A stretch of DNA of 12,306 bases from Chloroflexota bacterium (GCA_023380955.1 JAMCTB010000063.1:1-12306); one strand, 5' to 3'; counted from the first letter of the stretch, positions 1 to 7,966 are shown. Numbers and translations are program-made. Notes: a model not told the origin generated them from the sequence alone.

Positions 1-356
1 CGGCCGCGATCCTCCGGGGTACCCACCCGCTGGGAGATGTCGCGGAGGAGATGGCACAGGTCCGTCGGTTCCTTGTGCAGCTCCATCGTGCCGGCTTCCA
101 GTCGGGCCGATTCCACCAGATCCTGGATCATGGAGTTCATCCGCCGGGCGTTGGTCAGGATAGCCTCCGCCGCCCTGGCCTCCCGGTCCATTCCCCTCTC
201 GGCCAGCCGCCTCTGCAGCAGGCTGGCCGAGCCCAGGATGGGGGTGAGGGGGTTGCGCAGATCGTGGGAGATCATGCGGGCGTAGTCCTCGCGCTGCTCC
301 TGGAGCACGTGCACGGCGGTGATGTCGGTTAAAGTCAACACCGCCCCCAGCAGCCC
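1..356 (-). pseudogene. Sensor histidine kinase, HisKA-containing 3' part in a shifted frame (partial)
   Basis: Read on the minus strand, this stretch stays open from about 356 to the window edge. It encodes the end of a PAS domain (GAVLTLTDITAV) followed by a HisKA dimerisation/phosphoacceptor domain. The H-box is ISHDLRNPLTP, and its histidine codon is at 266-264. The helical segment after it (MNSMIQDLVESARLEAG) is typical of HisKA helix 2. The part has no start of its own and lies in the -1 frame relative to 335-1111, so the two were almost certainly one gene. The ATP-binding HATPase_c domain would lie beyond position 1 and is not visible. The family autophosphorylates on the H-box histidine and passes phosphate to a response regulator, but no regulator is in the window. 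HisKA assignment is firm. Whether the gene is truly broken or only misread is open. Confidence 0.75.
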
Positions 357-1111
357 CCTTCGGGGGTGCAGATGGGGGCTGCGCTCACGGAGAGCCAGAG
401 GTCCTTCTTGCCGGGCGGGTGGATGACCAACACCTGACCCTGGACGGTCTCGCCCCTGAGCGCCCTCAGGGGTGGAAGGTCTTCCACCCGGATTGGCTTG
501 CCCTGGGGTGTCTCAGCCTTGAGGAGCACAACTCGCTCCGAGAGCGGCAGATGGGGCTGGGTCTGACGCTCGCCCAACATCCTCACGGCGGCCGGATTCA
601 TGTGGAGGATGTTCCCCTGAGGGTCGTAGGTCACCAGTCCATCGGCGATGGAGGCGTTGGTGGCATCCAGCTCCGCGGCCCGCTTCGCCGCCTCTTGCGT
701 CAGCTCCTGCCGTCGCATGCCGGCCTCTGTCAGCCGCTGGTTGGCTTGCCGCACCTCGGCCAGCAGCCGCTCCATCTCTTCCTCGGCTCGCTTCCGCTCG
801 CTTTCTGCTTGCCGGCGTTCCGCCATCTCGGAGCGGAAGGGGCGGTACACGGCCAGGTAGAGGACGGGATACATCACGACGATCAGGATGCCGCCGTCGA
901 GGAGAGCTCCGAGAGGGTCGGCCAGATTGAACAAGAAGGAGTGGAGGCCCAGCATGATCCCGAACTCGACCACGAATATGGCCCCGGTCATGACCAGGAT
1001 CAGCCTTCGGAGCCTGATGGCCGGGTAGTCCTGGGTGGCAACGCGCTCCGGTCTGTCCGGCGGGAGGCGATCCCCCCGGTCCTCTGTCTCGCGGTCTCTC
1101 TGGCCTGGCAC
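335..1111 (-). CDS. Membrane PAS-domain sensor kinase, N-terminal part (frame ends at an apparent frameshift)
   Basis: This is a 258-residue open frame. It has two predicted membrane segments (about residues 37-61 and 70-89), a charged coiled-coil-like linker (about 93-150) and a PAS domain (about 150-255, with NASIADGLVTYDPQGNIL and MNPAAVRMLG). It ends in an unnatural tail (GGCWGRC) just where the PAS beta-sheet should continue. Re-reading one base in the G5 run at 358-354 (minus strand) restores a normal PAS end and a HisKA domain. The start is GTG at 1111. An in-frame TAG lies two codons upstream and GAGGA lies about 10 nt away, so no longer start is possible. It follows the dppC-type permease by 98 nt on the same strand and may be co-transcribed. 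The signal sensed cannot be told from sequence. Confidence 0.8.
   Translation of the reverse strand: MPGQRDRETEDRGDRLPPDRPERVATQDYPAIRLRRLILVMTGAIFVVEFGIMLGLHSFLFNLADPLGALLDGGILIVVMYPVLYLAVYRPFRSEMAERRQAESERKRAEEEMERLLAEVRQANQRLTEAGMRRQELTQEAAKRAAELDATNASIADGLVTYDPQGNILHMNPAAVRMLGERQTQPHLPLSERVVLLKAETPQGKPIRVEDLPPLRALRGETVQGQVLVIHPPGKKDLWLSVSAAPICTPEGGCWGRC
354..366 (-). other. Probable frameshift site in the histidine kinase gene
   Basis: The plus strand reads five C, TTC, then five G, a small GC-only hairpin with a UUCG-type loop. Adding one base to the C run (G run on the coding strand) joins the 335-1111 frame to the HisKA frame, giving the expected residues EGGLLGAVLTLTD. The bases do not make a good -1 slippery heptamer. 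A real deletion or a sequencing compression is therefore likelier than programmed frameshifting. Confidence 0.65.
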
Positions 1112-1209
1112 AGCCGGCTATCCTCACTTCCGCAGCCAAGATGTGAAGAAAGGGGCTGGCAACAAACGCGCCAGTTCTGAAATAGAGGAGCTGGTCGAGT
1201 CGTGGGACT

Positions 1210-2130
1210 TCAGCGCCGTGCGCGGGGGTCGAGCAGCTCGGTCAGCCAGTCGCCGAGTAGGCTGGTGGCAAGGCAGGTGAGGGAGACGGCCAGCCCAGGG
1301 TACACGGTGAGCCACCAAGCCTTGGCCATGTAGTCCTTGCCCTCGGCCAGCATGTTGCCCCAGGCCGGGATGGGGGGTTGGATGCCGTATCCGAGGAAAC
1401 TCAGGGAGGATTCGGCCACTATCAGCCGGCCCGCCTCCAGGGAGGCGAGGGCGATGGCCGGACCGACGACGTTGGGGAGCACGTGGCGGAGGACGAGCCG
1501 CCAGCCCGGTGACCCGATGCTCCGCGCCGCCTCCACAAACTCCGCCCTCTTCATCACCAGCACCTCGCCCCGAACCAGGCGGGCGTACAGCACCCAGGAA
1601 GAGATCGCCAGGGTCGCGATGATGGCCCCAAGGCCGGCGCCGAGCACGGCCGCGATGCTCAGGGCGAGGGCCATGAAGGGGAAACTGAGCTGAACGTCCA
1701 CTATCCGGGAGCCCACGATGTCCAGCCAGCCGCCGCGATACCCCATCGCGAGACCGATGATGACTCCCACGGTTCCGGCAAAGAAGACGGCCACCCCCCC
1801 GACCAACAGGGAGACCCTGGCCCCAAACAGCAGGCGAGCCAGGACGTCCCTCCCCAACTGGTCGGTGCCGAGCCAATGGCCGGGGGAGCCGGGGGCCAGC
1901 AGTCGCTGATCCACGTTCGCCCGCAGAGGATCGTAGCCGGCAAGCAGCGGCGCCGCGATGGCCAGCACCACTTCCAGAGCCAGGAACAGCCCGGCGGCGA
2001 TGCCCCAGGCGGAATCCCCCCTCAGCCTCAACCGTCGCAACAGCCGGCGCTGGGGGAGCTCCGCCTGCCAGTTCTCCGAGGTCCCTCCGCTCCGCTTGCC
2101 GGACAGCCCGCTGTCGAGCACCTCACTCAT
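1210..2130 (-). CDS. ABC peptide/nickel-type importer permease, DppC/OppC family
   Basis: This 306-residue inner-membrane permease is one half of the channel of a peptide-class (PepT/Dpp/Opp/Nik) ABC importer. The family marks are clear. There is an N-terminal membrane segment (about 43-65), then the conserved HWLGTDQLGRDVLARLLFGA stretch (about 85-104). The EAA loop that docks the ATPase follows (EAARSIG, then RHVLPN, residues 200-220). The SSLSFLGYGIQPP signature sits near 241-253. Its ATG overlaps the end of the dppB-type gene by 8 bases (ATGAGTGA), indicating translational coupling. Length is normal for the family. The substrate cannot be read from the sequence, but peptides are likely given the neighbouring M24 gene. 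No ATPase gene follows. The next gene is a sensor kinase. Confidence 0.93.
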   Translation of the reverse strand: MSEVLDSGLSGKRSGGTSENWQAELPQRRLLRRLRLRGDSAWGIAAGLFLALEVVLAIAAPLLAGYDPLRANVDQRLLAPGSPGHWLGTDQLGRDVLARLLFGARVSLLVGGVAVFFAGTVGVIIGLAMGYRGGWLDIVGSRIVDVQLSFPFMALALSIAAVLGAGLGAIIATLAISSWVLYARLVRGEVLVMKRAEFVEAARSIGSPGWRLVLRHVLPNVVGPAIALASLEAGRLIVAESSLSFLGYGIQPPIPAWGNMLAEGKDYMAKAWWLTVYPGLAVSLTCLATSLLGDWLTELLDPRARR

Positions 2131-3040
2131 AGACGATCCTGGGGTTCAGCAGACCGTAGAGCAGGTCCACGATCAGGTTGACCAGCGAGACGCTGGCGGC
2201 GGTGAAGAAGACGGCGGCCAGGGCGGTCGGGAAATCGCGAAACTGGATGGACTGGACGATCAGCCTTCCCAACCCCGGCCAGGCGAAGATGGTTTCCACC
2301 ACGATGGCCCCGCCCAGCAAACCGCTCATTTGAAGGCCAATGATGGTGACGATGGGGATGCCGGCGTTCTTCAGCACGTGGCGGTAGAGCACAACTCGCT
2401 CGGACAGCCCCTTGGCGCGGGCCGTTCGAACGTATTCGGCTCGCAGCACCTCCAGCACGCTGGAGCGTGTCAGCTTGACGATGCGGCCCAGGGAGTAGAG
2501 GCCCAGGGTGAGCCCGGGCAGGATCAACTGCTCCGGGGTGCCCATTCCTCCGGTGGGAAGCAGGCCCAGGTTCACCGAGAACAGCAGGATCAGCAGAAGC
2601 CCCAGCCAAAAGCTGGGCACCGACTGACCCAGCACCGAGCCCACGTTGGAGAGCCGGTCGGCGAGGCTGCCGTTCCGGATAGCAGCCAGGAATCCCAGGG
2701 GCACGCCCACCACCACGGCGAAGACGATGGAAACCAGGGTGAGCAAGCCGGTCGCCGGCAACCGCTCCAGCACCAGCTGCAGGGCCGGAATGTTGTACCG
2801 CAGCGACACGCCGAAGTCGCCCAGGGCGGCGCGACTGATGAATCGGCCGTACTGCACCCAGAGCGGGTCGTTGAAACCCCACTGGACCCGCACCCTCTCG
2901 ATGTATTCTGGCGTGGAGTCCGCCGGAACCAACAGCAGGACCGGGTCTCCGCTGAGGTGCAAGACTCCGAACATCAGGCTGAGCGCCAGAAAGACGGTAA
3001 GAAGGCTGAGAGCCAGCCGCCGCGCTATGTAGGGTAGCAT
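2123..3040 (-). CDS. ABC peptide/nickel-type importer permease, DppB/OppB family
   Basis: This 305-residue permease partners the DppC-type protein. It begins with the typical MLPYIARRLALSLLTVF membrane segment. The periplasmic loop follows, containing GDP and a PLWVQYGRFI stretch before the GDFGVS motif (residues 74-79). There are further membrane spans at roughly 100-122, 136-162, 230-254 and 275-297. The EAA loop is EYVRTARAKGL followed by YRHVLKN (about 202-224). The VVETIFAWPGLG motif (247-258) is diagnostic for DppB. The ATG at 3040 is preceded by a G-rich Shine-Dalgarno-like stretch (GGGGGCGAGG). It lies 114 nt after the binding-protein gene and overlaps the next permease by 8 nt, in the usual A-B-C order. 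Substrate unknown. Confidence 0.93.
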   Translation of the reverse strand: MLPYIARRLALSLLTVFLALSLMFGVLHLSGDPVLLLVPADSTPEYIERVRVQWGFNDPLWVQYGRFISRAALGDFGVSLRYNIPALQLVLERLPATGLLTLVSIVFAVVVGVPLGFLAAIRNGSLADRLSNVGSVLGQSVPSFWLGLLLILLFSVNLGLLPTGGMGTPEQLILPGLTLGLYSLGRIVKLTRSSVLEVLRAEYVRTARAKGLSERVVLYRHVLKNAGIPIVTIIGLQMSGLLGGAIVVETIFAWPGLGRLIVQSIQFRDFPTALAAVFFTAASVSLVNLIVDLLYGLLNPRIVYE

Positions 3041-3077
3041 TCGATTCGCCTCGCCCCCAGGCAGCCCTCGATACGGG

Positions 3078-3116
3078 GAGCCGAGGCTCTAGCCGGTCGC
3101 GCCAAGCGCCCGACCG
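3078..3116 (-). other. Intercistronic hairpins between binding-protein and permease genes
   Basis: The 114-nt gap holds two inverted repeats: GAGCC/GGCTC (3078-3082 with 3085-3089) and CGGTCG/CGACCG (3094-3099 with 3111-3116). No T tract follows. Such hairpins between a solute-binding protein gene and its permeases often protect the upstream message and lower downstream expression. That role is inferred from position only. Confidence 0.35.
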
Positions 3117-3154
3117 AGGCCCCGACTCCCGATGGAGACCACCGCGGATCGTTA

Positions 3155-4684
3155 CTACTTCAGGGTTGCCCGTTCCAGGTTGAACTGCTCGTCGGCCTTG
3201 GGTTTCCAGTCCAGCTTCTTGCTGGCGCCATAGATGTCGTTCTGGGACCAGAGGAAGATCCATGGGGCCTGCTGCTGGACCAGCGTCTGAGCCTGGTAGT
3301 AGGCCTGCCGGCGCTTCTCCGGATCCACCGTGGGCAGCGCGGCCTCGATGGCTGCATCGACCTTCTTATCGGAGTAGGTGACCCAGGTCGAGCCCGTCCG
3401 GAACCAGTCTTTCAGCATGGAGCCGTCGAGGGAGGTGTCGCTGCGGCCGAAGAAGTAGATGCCATCGATCTTGTTGGCCTTGACGAGGTCGAGCAGCGAC
3501 CCCCACTCGTCCACCTGCACCTTCACGTTGATCCCCGCCTGGGTGAGTTGGTCTGCGATGGCCTCGGCAGCTTCCTTGTCCTTCAGGTATCGCCCGCTTG
3601 GGGTGTGCAACGTTATCGGCTCGCCCTTGTACCCGGCCTCCTGCAGCAGCGCCTTGGCCTTGGCCGGATCGTAGGAGTAGGGCTTGAGATTCGAATCCAG
3701 ATGCTGGTTGATGGCCGGCAGGGGACCTGCCATCCGCTTGGCGTTGCCCTCCATGACCGTCCGGATGATCTTGTCCACGTCCACCGCATAGTTCAAGGCC
3801 TGTCGCACCCTCGCGTCCTGGAGCGGACCGGGCAGGAGGGTGTTGATGCCGACGAAGATCACCCGGCGGCCCGCCACCGTCCTGGTGTCCGCCGTCGACG
3901 ACTTGTTGACCTGATCCATCGACTGGGGAGGAACGTCCGGGATCAGCTGCACCTCGCCCGCCAGCAGGGCCGAAACCCGGGAGCTGACGTCGGGGATGAT
4001 GCGGAACTCCACGGCCGCGATCTGCGGCTTTGGTCCCCAGTAGTCATCGTTCCGCACCAGGGTGATGCTCTGCTCCCGCTTCCACTCCTGCAGCTTATAG
4101 GGGCCGGTGCCGATCGGTTTCTCGGTCATGGCCTGCGGGCCCTGCTCCTTGAGAACCTTGGCAGGAGCCATGTAGATCTCCGTGAATCCCTCGAGGAGGG
4201 AGGGGAACGGCTTCTCGGTGGTCGCCGTCACCGTGTAATCGTCCACAACGGTGGTGGACTTCACCGCATCGATGCGAATCTTCCTGGCGGCGTTGTTCTC
4301 CTTCTTAGCCAGGTAATCGAGGGTGGCCTTCACCGACTCGGCGTTGAAAGGCTCTCCGTTGCTGAACTTGACGCCCTTGCGCAGCTTGATCTCCCAGTTG
4401 AGATCGTCCAGGCTCTTAGCCGACTCGGCTAGCTGGGGTACCACCTTCATATCGTGGTCGCGGGTGAACAGGTGGTCGTAGACGTGGGTATCCACCCGGT
4501 CTGTGGTGTTGTCCAGGGTGTTGACGGGATCGAAGTTGCGGATGTCCGCGTTGAGCCCCACCACGACTTTGGTGGCGGCGCCGCCCTGGGCTCCGGAGGA
4601 AGTGGTACCCGACTGGGATTGCTGACAACCTGCGACGATACTGAGGATGAGTGCCAATCCGACCAGGACAAGGGTTCTGCGCAC
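3155..4684 (-). CDS. ABC importer solute-binding lipoprotein, peptide-binding family 5 (DppA/OppA-like)
   Basis: This 509-residue extracytoplasmic receptor delivers substrate to the two permeases. It starts with a lipoprotein signal peptide: MRR, a hydrophobic core, then the lipobox IVAGC with Cys20 as the acylated residue. A Ser/Gly/Thr-rich tether follows. Family-5 (SBP_bac_5) landmarks are present: FDPVNTLDN near the start, WEIKLRKGVKFSNGEPFNAE, GTGPYKLQEW, NDDYWG, and DARVRQALNYAVDVDKII. The C-terminal region reads PWIFLWSQNDIYG. The start is a GTG at 4684 preceded by AAAGGAG about 6 nt away, a strong ribosome site that decides the start. It lies only 24 nt after the M24 gene, so co-transcription is very likely. 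Ligand specificity is not predictable, and dipeptides, oligopeptides, nickel and glutathione are all family ligands. Confidence 0.95.
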   Translation of the reverse strand: MRRTLVLVGLALILSIVAGCQQSQSGTTSSGAQGGAATKVVVGLNADIRNFDPVNTLDNTTDRVDTHVYDHLFTRDHDMKVVPQLAESAKSLDDLNWEIKLRKGVKFSNGEPFNAESVKATLDYLAKKENNAARKIRIDAVKSTTVVDDYTVTATTEKPFPSLLEGFTEIYMAPAKVLKEQGPQAMTEKPIGTGPYKLQEWKREQSITLVRNDDYWGPKPQIAAVEFRIIPDVSSRVSALLAGEVQLIPDVPPQSMDQVNKSSTADTRTVAGRRVIFVGINTLLPGPLQDARVRQALNYAVDVDKIIRTVMEGNAKRMAGPLPAINQHLDSNLKPYSYDPAKAKALLQEAGYKGEPITLHTPSGRYLKDKEAAEAIADQLTQAGINVKVQVDEWGSLLDLVKANKIDGIYFFGRSDTSLDGSMLKDWFRTGSTWVTYSDKKVDAAIEAALPTVDPEKRRQAYYQAQTLVQQQAPWIFLWSQNDIYGASKKLDWKPKADEQFNLERATLK

Positions 4685-4708
4685 CTCGTTCTCCTTTCCG
4701 CGTTCCGG

Positions 4709-5875
4709 CTACGACTTCCAGACGATGCAGCTCTCCAGCTGCTTAGCTCCAAAGGTGATGCATTCGGCCCCTGTGGGGGTGAGTATGAAGGTATCCGAGT
4801 GGCGAACGCCGCCGGCGCCGGGGACGTAGATGCCTGGCTCCACGGTGACCGCCATTCCGCTTTCCAGAGTGCGGTCGCTGTCGTGGCGCATGTCGGGCAT
4901 CTCGTGGGGTTCCATGCCGATGCTGTGGCCGGTCCGATGGACGAAGTATGGACCGTAACCGGCCCTGGAGATGACGTCTCGGGCCGCGCGATCGACTTCC
5001 CGGGCGAGAACGCCGGCCCGCAGTGCCTCGATGGCGGCCTGCTGGGCCTCGCACATCACCTGGAACATCCGCGTCAATTCCGCCGAGGGGGTCCCCACGA
5101 AGAAGGTACGTTCGCACTCCGCCGTGTAGCCATCTACTCTGATCAACCGCCGATGGATGCCGAGGTCGGGGTTGGTGATGGTTCGGTTGCTGGTGACGGC
5201 GTGGGGGAGGGCGGCCTTCTCCACGCCGGAGGCGGTGAGGATCTTCACCAGGTCTATGGTAGCGTCGGGAAGTTCCTCCGCCGCCGCCAGAAGGGCAGAG
5301 CGATTGCCCTCCAGTTCGGCCAGAGGTTCCGTGATCCCGGGGCGGAATGCAGCGACGGTGTCGCGAGCAGCGATGCTCGCCAGCTTCCCCGCGATGCGCA
5401 TCAGCCGCTGCTCCTCCTCGTCCTTGATTTCCCTCATTCCATGGATGAGGGGGTCGACGTCCCCGAGGCGTAGCCCCCGAGCGGCGATCGTCTGGGCCCA
5501 CTGCCAGGGGAGGATGCTGGCCTCGATGCCCACGGCGGCTCCTCGCGGCAGGCCGGCCAGAAGATCCTCCAGCATTGCCGCCGCCCCGGCCTGCGCTCCC
5601 CCACTGGCCCGGGTTGCCCCCGGAAGTTCCTGGTAAGCCACCACTTGATCCACCACGGCTTTGGATCGGGCGTGCTTCTCCTCCAGCCCCGGGACCACCA
5701 GGGTGCTGCTAGAAGGGGTGACGAAGGTCAAGATCGGGCGCGAATATATGTGGGCGAGGAAGCCGCTCAGGTAGTGCTGGTGCGCCGGCAGCCAGATCAG
5801 CGCGGCCCCCAGTGCCCGTTCGGAGAGGGACTTCTGGAAGCGGGCGAGCCGGGCGCGCCTGATGGGGTCGTCCAT
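4709..5875 (-). CDS. M24-family protein (Xaa-Pro peptidase/creatinase fold) with altered metal site
   Basis: This 388-residue protein has an N-terminal creatinase-type domain (about 1-140) and a pita-bread catalytic domain (about 150-388). Conserved parts are PHAVTS (His225), HRTGHSIG (His317), PHE (His324) and VEPGIY (Glu346). Three of the five usual metal ligands are not canonical. The first Asp position is Arg242, the second is Glu253 (in GYTAECERTF), and the last Glu is Ser360 (GGVRHSD). Creatinase, a metal-free member of this fold, likewise has an ERT motif and lost ligands. Activity as an ordinary Xaa-Pro dipeptidase is therefore uncertain. Related C-N hydrolysis on small amidine or amide substrates is an alternative. 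The ATG at 5875 has GGAGG about 6 nt upstream. It heads the importer operon, which suggests it processes the imported solute. Confidence 0.88.
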   Translation of the reverse strand: MDDPIRRARLARFQKSLSERALGAALIWLPAHQHYLSGFLAHIYSRPILTFVTPSSSTLVVPGLEEKHARSKAVVDQVVAYQELPGATRASGGAQAGAAAMLEDLLAGLPRGAAVGIEASILPWQWAQTIAARGLRLGDVDPLIHGMREIKDEEEQRLMRIAGKLASIAARDTVAAFRPGITEPLAELEGNRSALLAAAEELPDATIDLVKILTASGVEKAALPHAVTSNRTITNPDLGIHRRLIRVDGYTAECERTFFVGTPSAELTRMFQVMCEAQQAAIEALRAGVLAREVDRAARDVISRAGYGPYFVHRTGHSIGMEPHEMPDMRHDSDRTLESGMAVTVEPGIYVPGAGGVRHSDTFILTPTGAECITFGAKQLESCIVWKS

Positions 5876-6149
5876 GGTGAACCTCCGCCTGTAACTGGGT
5901 TAGCGCGCCTTGGTGAGGGCAGCAGCAAGGGACGGTACTTGGCACCGACGTGCCTTGGGAGATGAGAACTGGAAAGGCTGGTCTTCCGCGGTGGGTTCTG
6001 GGCAAACCCGCTACTTGCTAAGGGATGGTTTGGGCCAGTATTCTAGCTGCTGCCAATCCGGCTGTCTACCCCAGGACGCTTCGTGTTGATATCCCCACCA
6101 AACCGTAGGGAGCTGTGGTGATGGCAATAGTGAGAGCAGGGGGCAAGGG
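5876..6149. promoter_or_regulatory. Divergent intergenic region between M24 operon and ggt
   Basis: This 274-bp non-coding stretch lies between two divergently transcribed genes and must hold both promoters. It contains a short hairpin, GGCAC/GTGCC with loop CGAC (5941-5954), and a GGGTT/AACCC hairpin within about 5985-6010. No clear operator or riboswitch was recognised. No convincing promoter for the M24 operon could be picked out. Confidence 0.5.
6015..6044 (+). promoter_or_regulatory. Candidate sigma-70-type promoter for ggt
   Basis: TTGCTA (6015-6020) and TATTCT (6039-6044) are separated by 18 nt and match the -35 and -10 consensus in four of six positions each. The -10 lies about 105 nt before the ggt start. 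In GC-rich DNA such an AT-richer pair is suggestive but not decisive. Confidence 0.35.
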
Positions 6150-7928
6150 ATGGAAAAGCCAAAGGCGTGGAGCCTGAACCACTCGGAACTGGGGCTCGGG
6201 GGCAAGAACTCCTTCCGCCCGGCCGTCATGGGCACCCACGGTATGGTGTCCTCTGGGCACTACCTCTCAAGCCTGGCCGGCGTGCAGGTGCTGGAGGAGG
6301 GCGGCAACGCAATAGACGCCGGCGTGGCGGCAGCCGTGGCCGGTTGCGTCCTCCAGAGCGATTTCGTCAGCTTCGGTGGGGTTGCGGCGATCCAGATCTA
6401 CCGATCCGACCTGGATCAGTCCTTCACCATAGCCGGCGTGGGCCACTGGCCCGCGCTGGCCAGTCTGGAGTACTTCCGCGATGCATGCGGCGGCCACGTC
6501 CCTAACGACGTGCGCAACGGGGTCGTCCCGGGCGGGCCCGACGGCTACCTCACTGCCATCGAGCGCTTCGGCACTTGGAGCTTCGGCCGGGCCGTTCGTC
6601 GGGCCACGGAGCTGGCCGAAGAGGGCTTCCCCATGTTTCCCTTCCGCTACGAGCAGCAGATGGCGCACCAGGACGTCATGGACAAGTTCCCATCTACCCG
6701 GGAGGTTCTGTGGCCCGGGGGAAGGCAGCCAAAGCCGGGGGAGATCTTCCGGCAGCCGGAGCTGGGGCGCACCCTGCAACTGATGGCAGGGGCCGAGGCC
6801 GGCGCGGGCTCGGGGGATCGCTCGAGGGGGATCCAGGCGGCCAGAGACCTCTTCTACCGGGGCGAGATCGCCGATCGGATCGATCGCTTCTACAGCGAAA
6901 ACGGCGGTTTCCTGCGCAAGGGGGACATGGCCGACTACAGGGCGGCCGTCGATCCGCCGATGGTGGGAAGCTGGAGGGGCTACGAGATCAGGACCTGCTC
7001 CTTCTGGTCGAAGGGCCCGATGCTGATCCAGCTGCTGAACCTGTTGGAGGAGTACGACCTCAGCGCCCTCGGCCACAACTCGCCGGAGTACGTCCACCTG
7101 GTGACCGAGGCCCTCAAGATGGCCTTCGCCGACCGCCACGCCTACTACGGCGATCCAAGGATGGTGGAGGTGCCGGCCGAGGGCCTGCTCTCCAAGGAGT
7201 ATGCCCGCGCGCGTCGAAAGCTGATCGATGGGGGCAGGGCCTGGCCGGAGATGCCCCCGGCGGGGGACCCGTGGAGCGGGGCGGCGGTTCGGGGAGAAGC
7301 CCCTGAGGCGCCCGGCGCCACACGGCGGAGTCCCCGGGAGCAGTTGGACACCAGCTACCTGTGTGTGGTGGATCGCTGGGGCAACTTCTTCGGTGCCACC
7401 TTCAGCGATCCCTTCATGAGCTCGCCCATCGTCCCAGGCACCGGCCTGGTCGTCTCCAACCGAGGCATTCAGGCCTTCGTGGACCCCGATCATCCCAACC
7501 GAGTGCGGCCTGGCCAGCGTCCCGTGATCACCCCGAACCCCGCCATGGTGTTCAAAGATGGCAAGCCGGTGCTGGCCCTGGGCTCGCCGGGCTCGGACGT
7601 GCAGGTGCAGGCCATGGCGCAGGTGCTGCTGAACGTCCTGGAGTTTGGGATGGATCCCCAACAGGCGGTGGAGGAGCCCCGCTTCGCCACCTTCAGCCAT
7701 CCCGGCTCTTTCGAGCCCCACAGCTACCTTCCCGGCGTTCTGCGCCTGGAGGCGCGGATTCCGGAGGAGACCATGGGACGGCTGGAGCAGCTGGGTTACA
7801 AGGTGGAGCCGTGGCTCGCCTGGCAATGGCAGGCAGGAGGGGTGAGCGCGATCAGCTACGACCCGAAGACGGCTCTGATGGTGGGTGGCGCCGACAGCCG
7901 GCGGGAGAACTACGCCATAGGGTGGTAA
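6150..7928 (+). CDS. ggt: Gamma-glutamyltranspeptidase-family protein (glutathione hydrolase-like)
   Basis: This 592-residue Ntn-hydrolase of the GGT family is normally cleaved autocatalytically into large and small subunits. The new N-terminal Thr acts on gamma-glutamyl bonds. The family opening MVSSGHYLSSLAGVQVLEEG and GGNAIDAGVAAAVAG is intact. The cleavage site is D400-T401-S402 (LDTSYLCVVDRWGN), predicting a small subunit from Thr401. Differences from classical GGT are visible. Tyr403 replaces the usual His of the TTH motif. The NNEMDDF-type loop reads SNRGIQAF (436-443). The GSPGG motif reads GSPGSD (478-483). These point to a GGT-like paralogue whose donor or acceptor may differ. There is no signal peptide, suggesting a cytoplasmic enzyme. 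The ATG at 6150 has a weak AGGGGG ribosome site and no in-frame start was seen just upstream. It is divergent from the peptide importer operon. Confidence 0.9.
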   Translation: MEKPKAWSLNHSELGLGGKNSFRPAVMGTHGMVSSGHYLSSLAGVQVLEEGGNAIDAGVAAAVAGCVLQSDFVSFGGVAAIQIYRSDLDQSFTIAGVGHWPALASLEYFRDACGGHVPNDVRNGVVPGGPDGYLTAIERFGTWSFGRAVRRATELAEEGFPMFPFRYEQQMAHQDVMDKFPSTREVLWPGGRQPKPGEIFRQPELGRTLQLMAGAEAGAGSGDRSRGIQAARDLFYRGEIADRIDRFYSENGGFLRKGDMADYRAAVDPPMVGSWRGYEIRTCSFWSKGPMLIQLLNLLEEYDLSALGHNSPEYVHLVTEALKMAFADRHAYYGDPRMVEVPAEGLLSKEYARARRKLIDGGRAWPEMPPAGDPWSGAAVRGEAPEAPGATRRSPREQLDTSYLCVVDRWGNFFGATFSDPFMSSPIVPGTGLVVSNRGIQAFVDPDHPNRVRPGQRPVITPNPAMVFKDGKPVLALGSPGSDVQVQAMAQVLLNVLEFGMDPQQAVEEPRFATFSHPGSFEPHSYLPGVLRLEARIPEETMGRLEQLGYKVEPWLAWQWQAGGVSAISYDPKTALMVGGADSRRENYAIGW

Positions 7929-7933
7929 GCAAG

Positions 7934-7959
7934 AGGGGGCGGCCGTCTTGGTCGCCCCT
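7934..7959. terminator. Bidirectional hairpin between convergent ggt and leuS
   Basis: AGGGG-CGGCC pairs with GGTCGCCCCT (one bulged G, loop GTCTT), an 11-bp stem. It fills the 38-bp gap between the two stop codons. On the minus strand it is followed by a pyrimidine-rich CTCTTGCTT and on the plus strand by no T run. It is therefore a better terminator for leuS than for ggt. Confidence 0.6.
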
Positions 7960-7966
7960 GGCATAG

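Noticed and set aside
354..366. Programmed -1 ribosomal frameshifting in the histidine kinase
   Set aside because: No heptamer in the window of overlap lets both tRNAs re-pair well after a -1 slip. A deletion or read error explains it more simply.
2127..3263. A 378-codon minus-strand frame overlapping the dppB-type gene
   Set aside because: It is another frame of the DppB-type permease, which has full family motifs. This product is Arg/Pro-rich with none.
5960..6005. CCACCGCGGAAGACC...CCTTTCC upstream of the M24 gene (minus strand), resembling a second T-box
   Set aside because: It shares only the ACCGCGG part and the following pyrimidines. The essential AGGGTGG segment with the UGGN bulge is missing and no Stem I was found.
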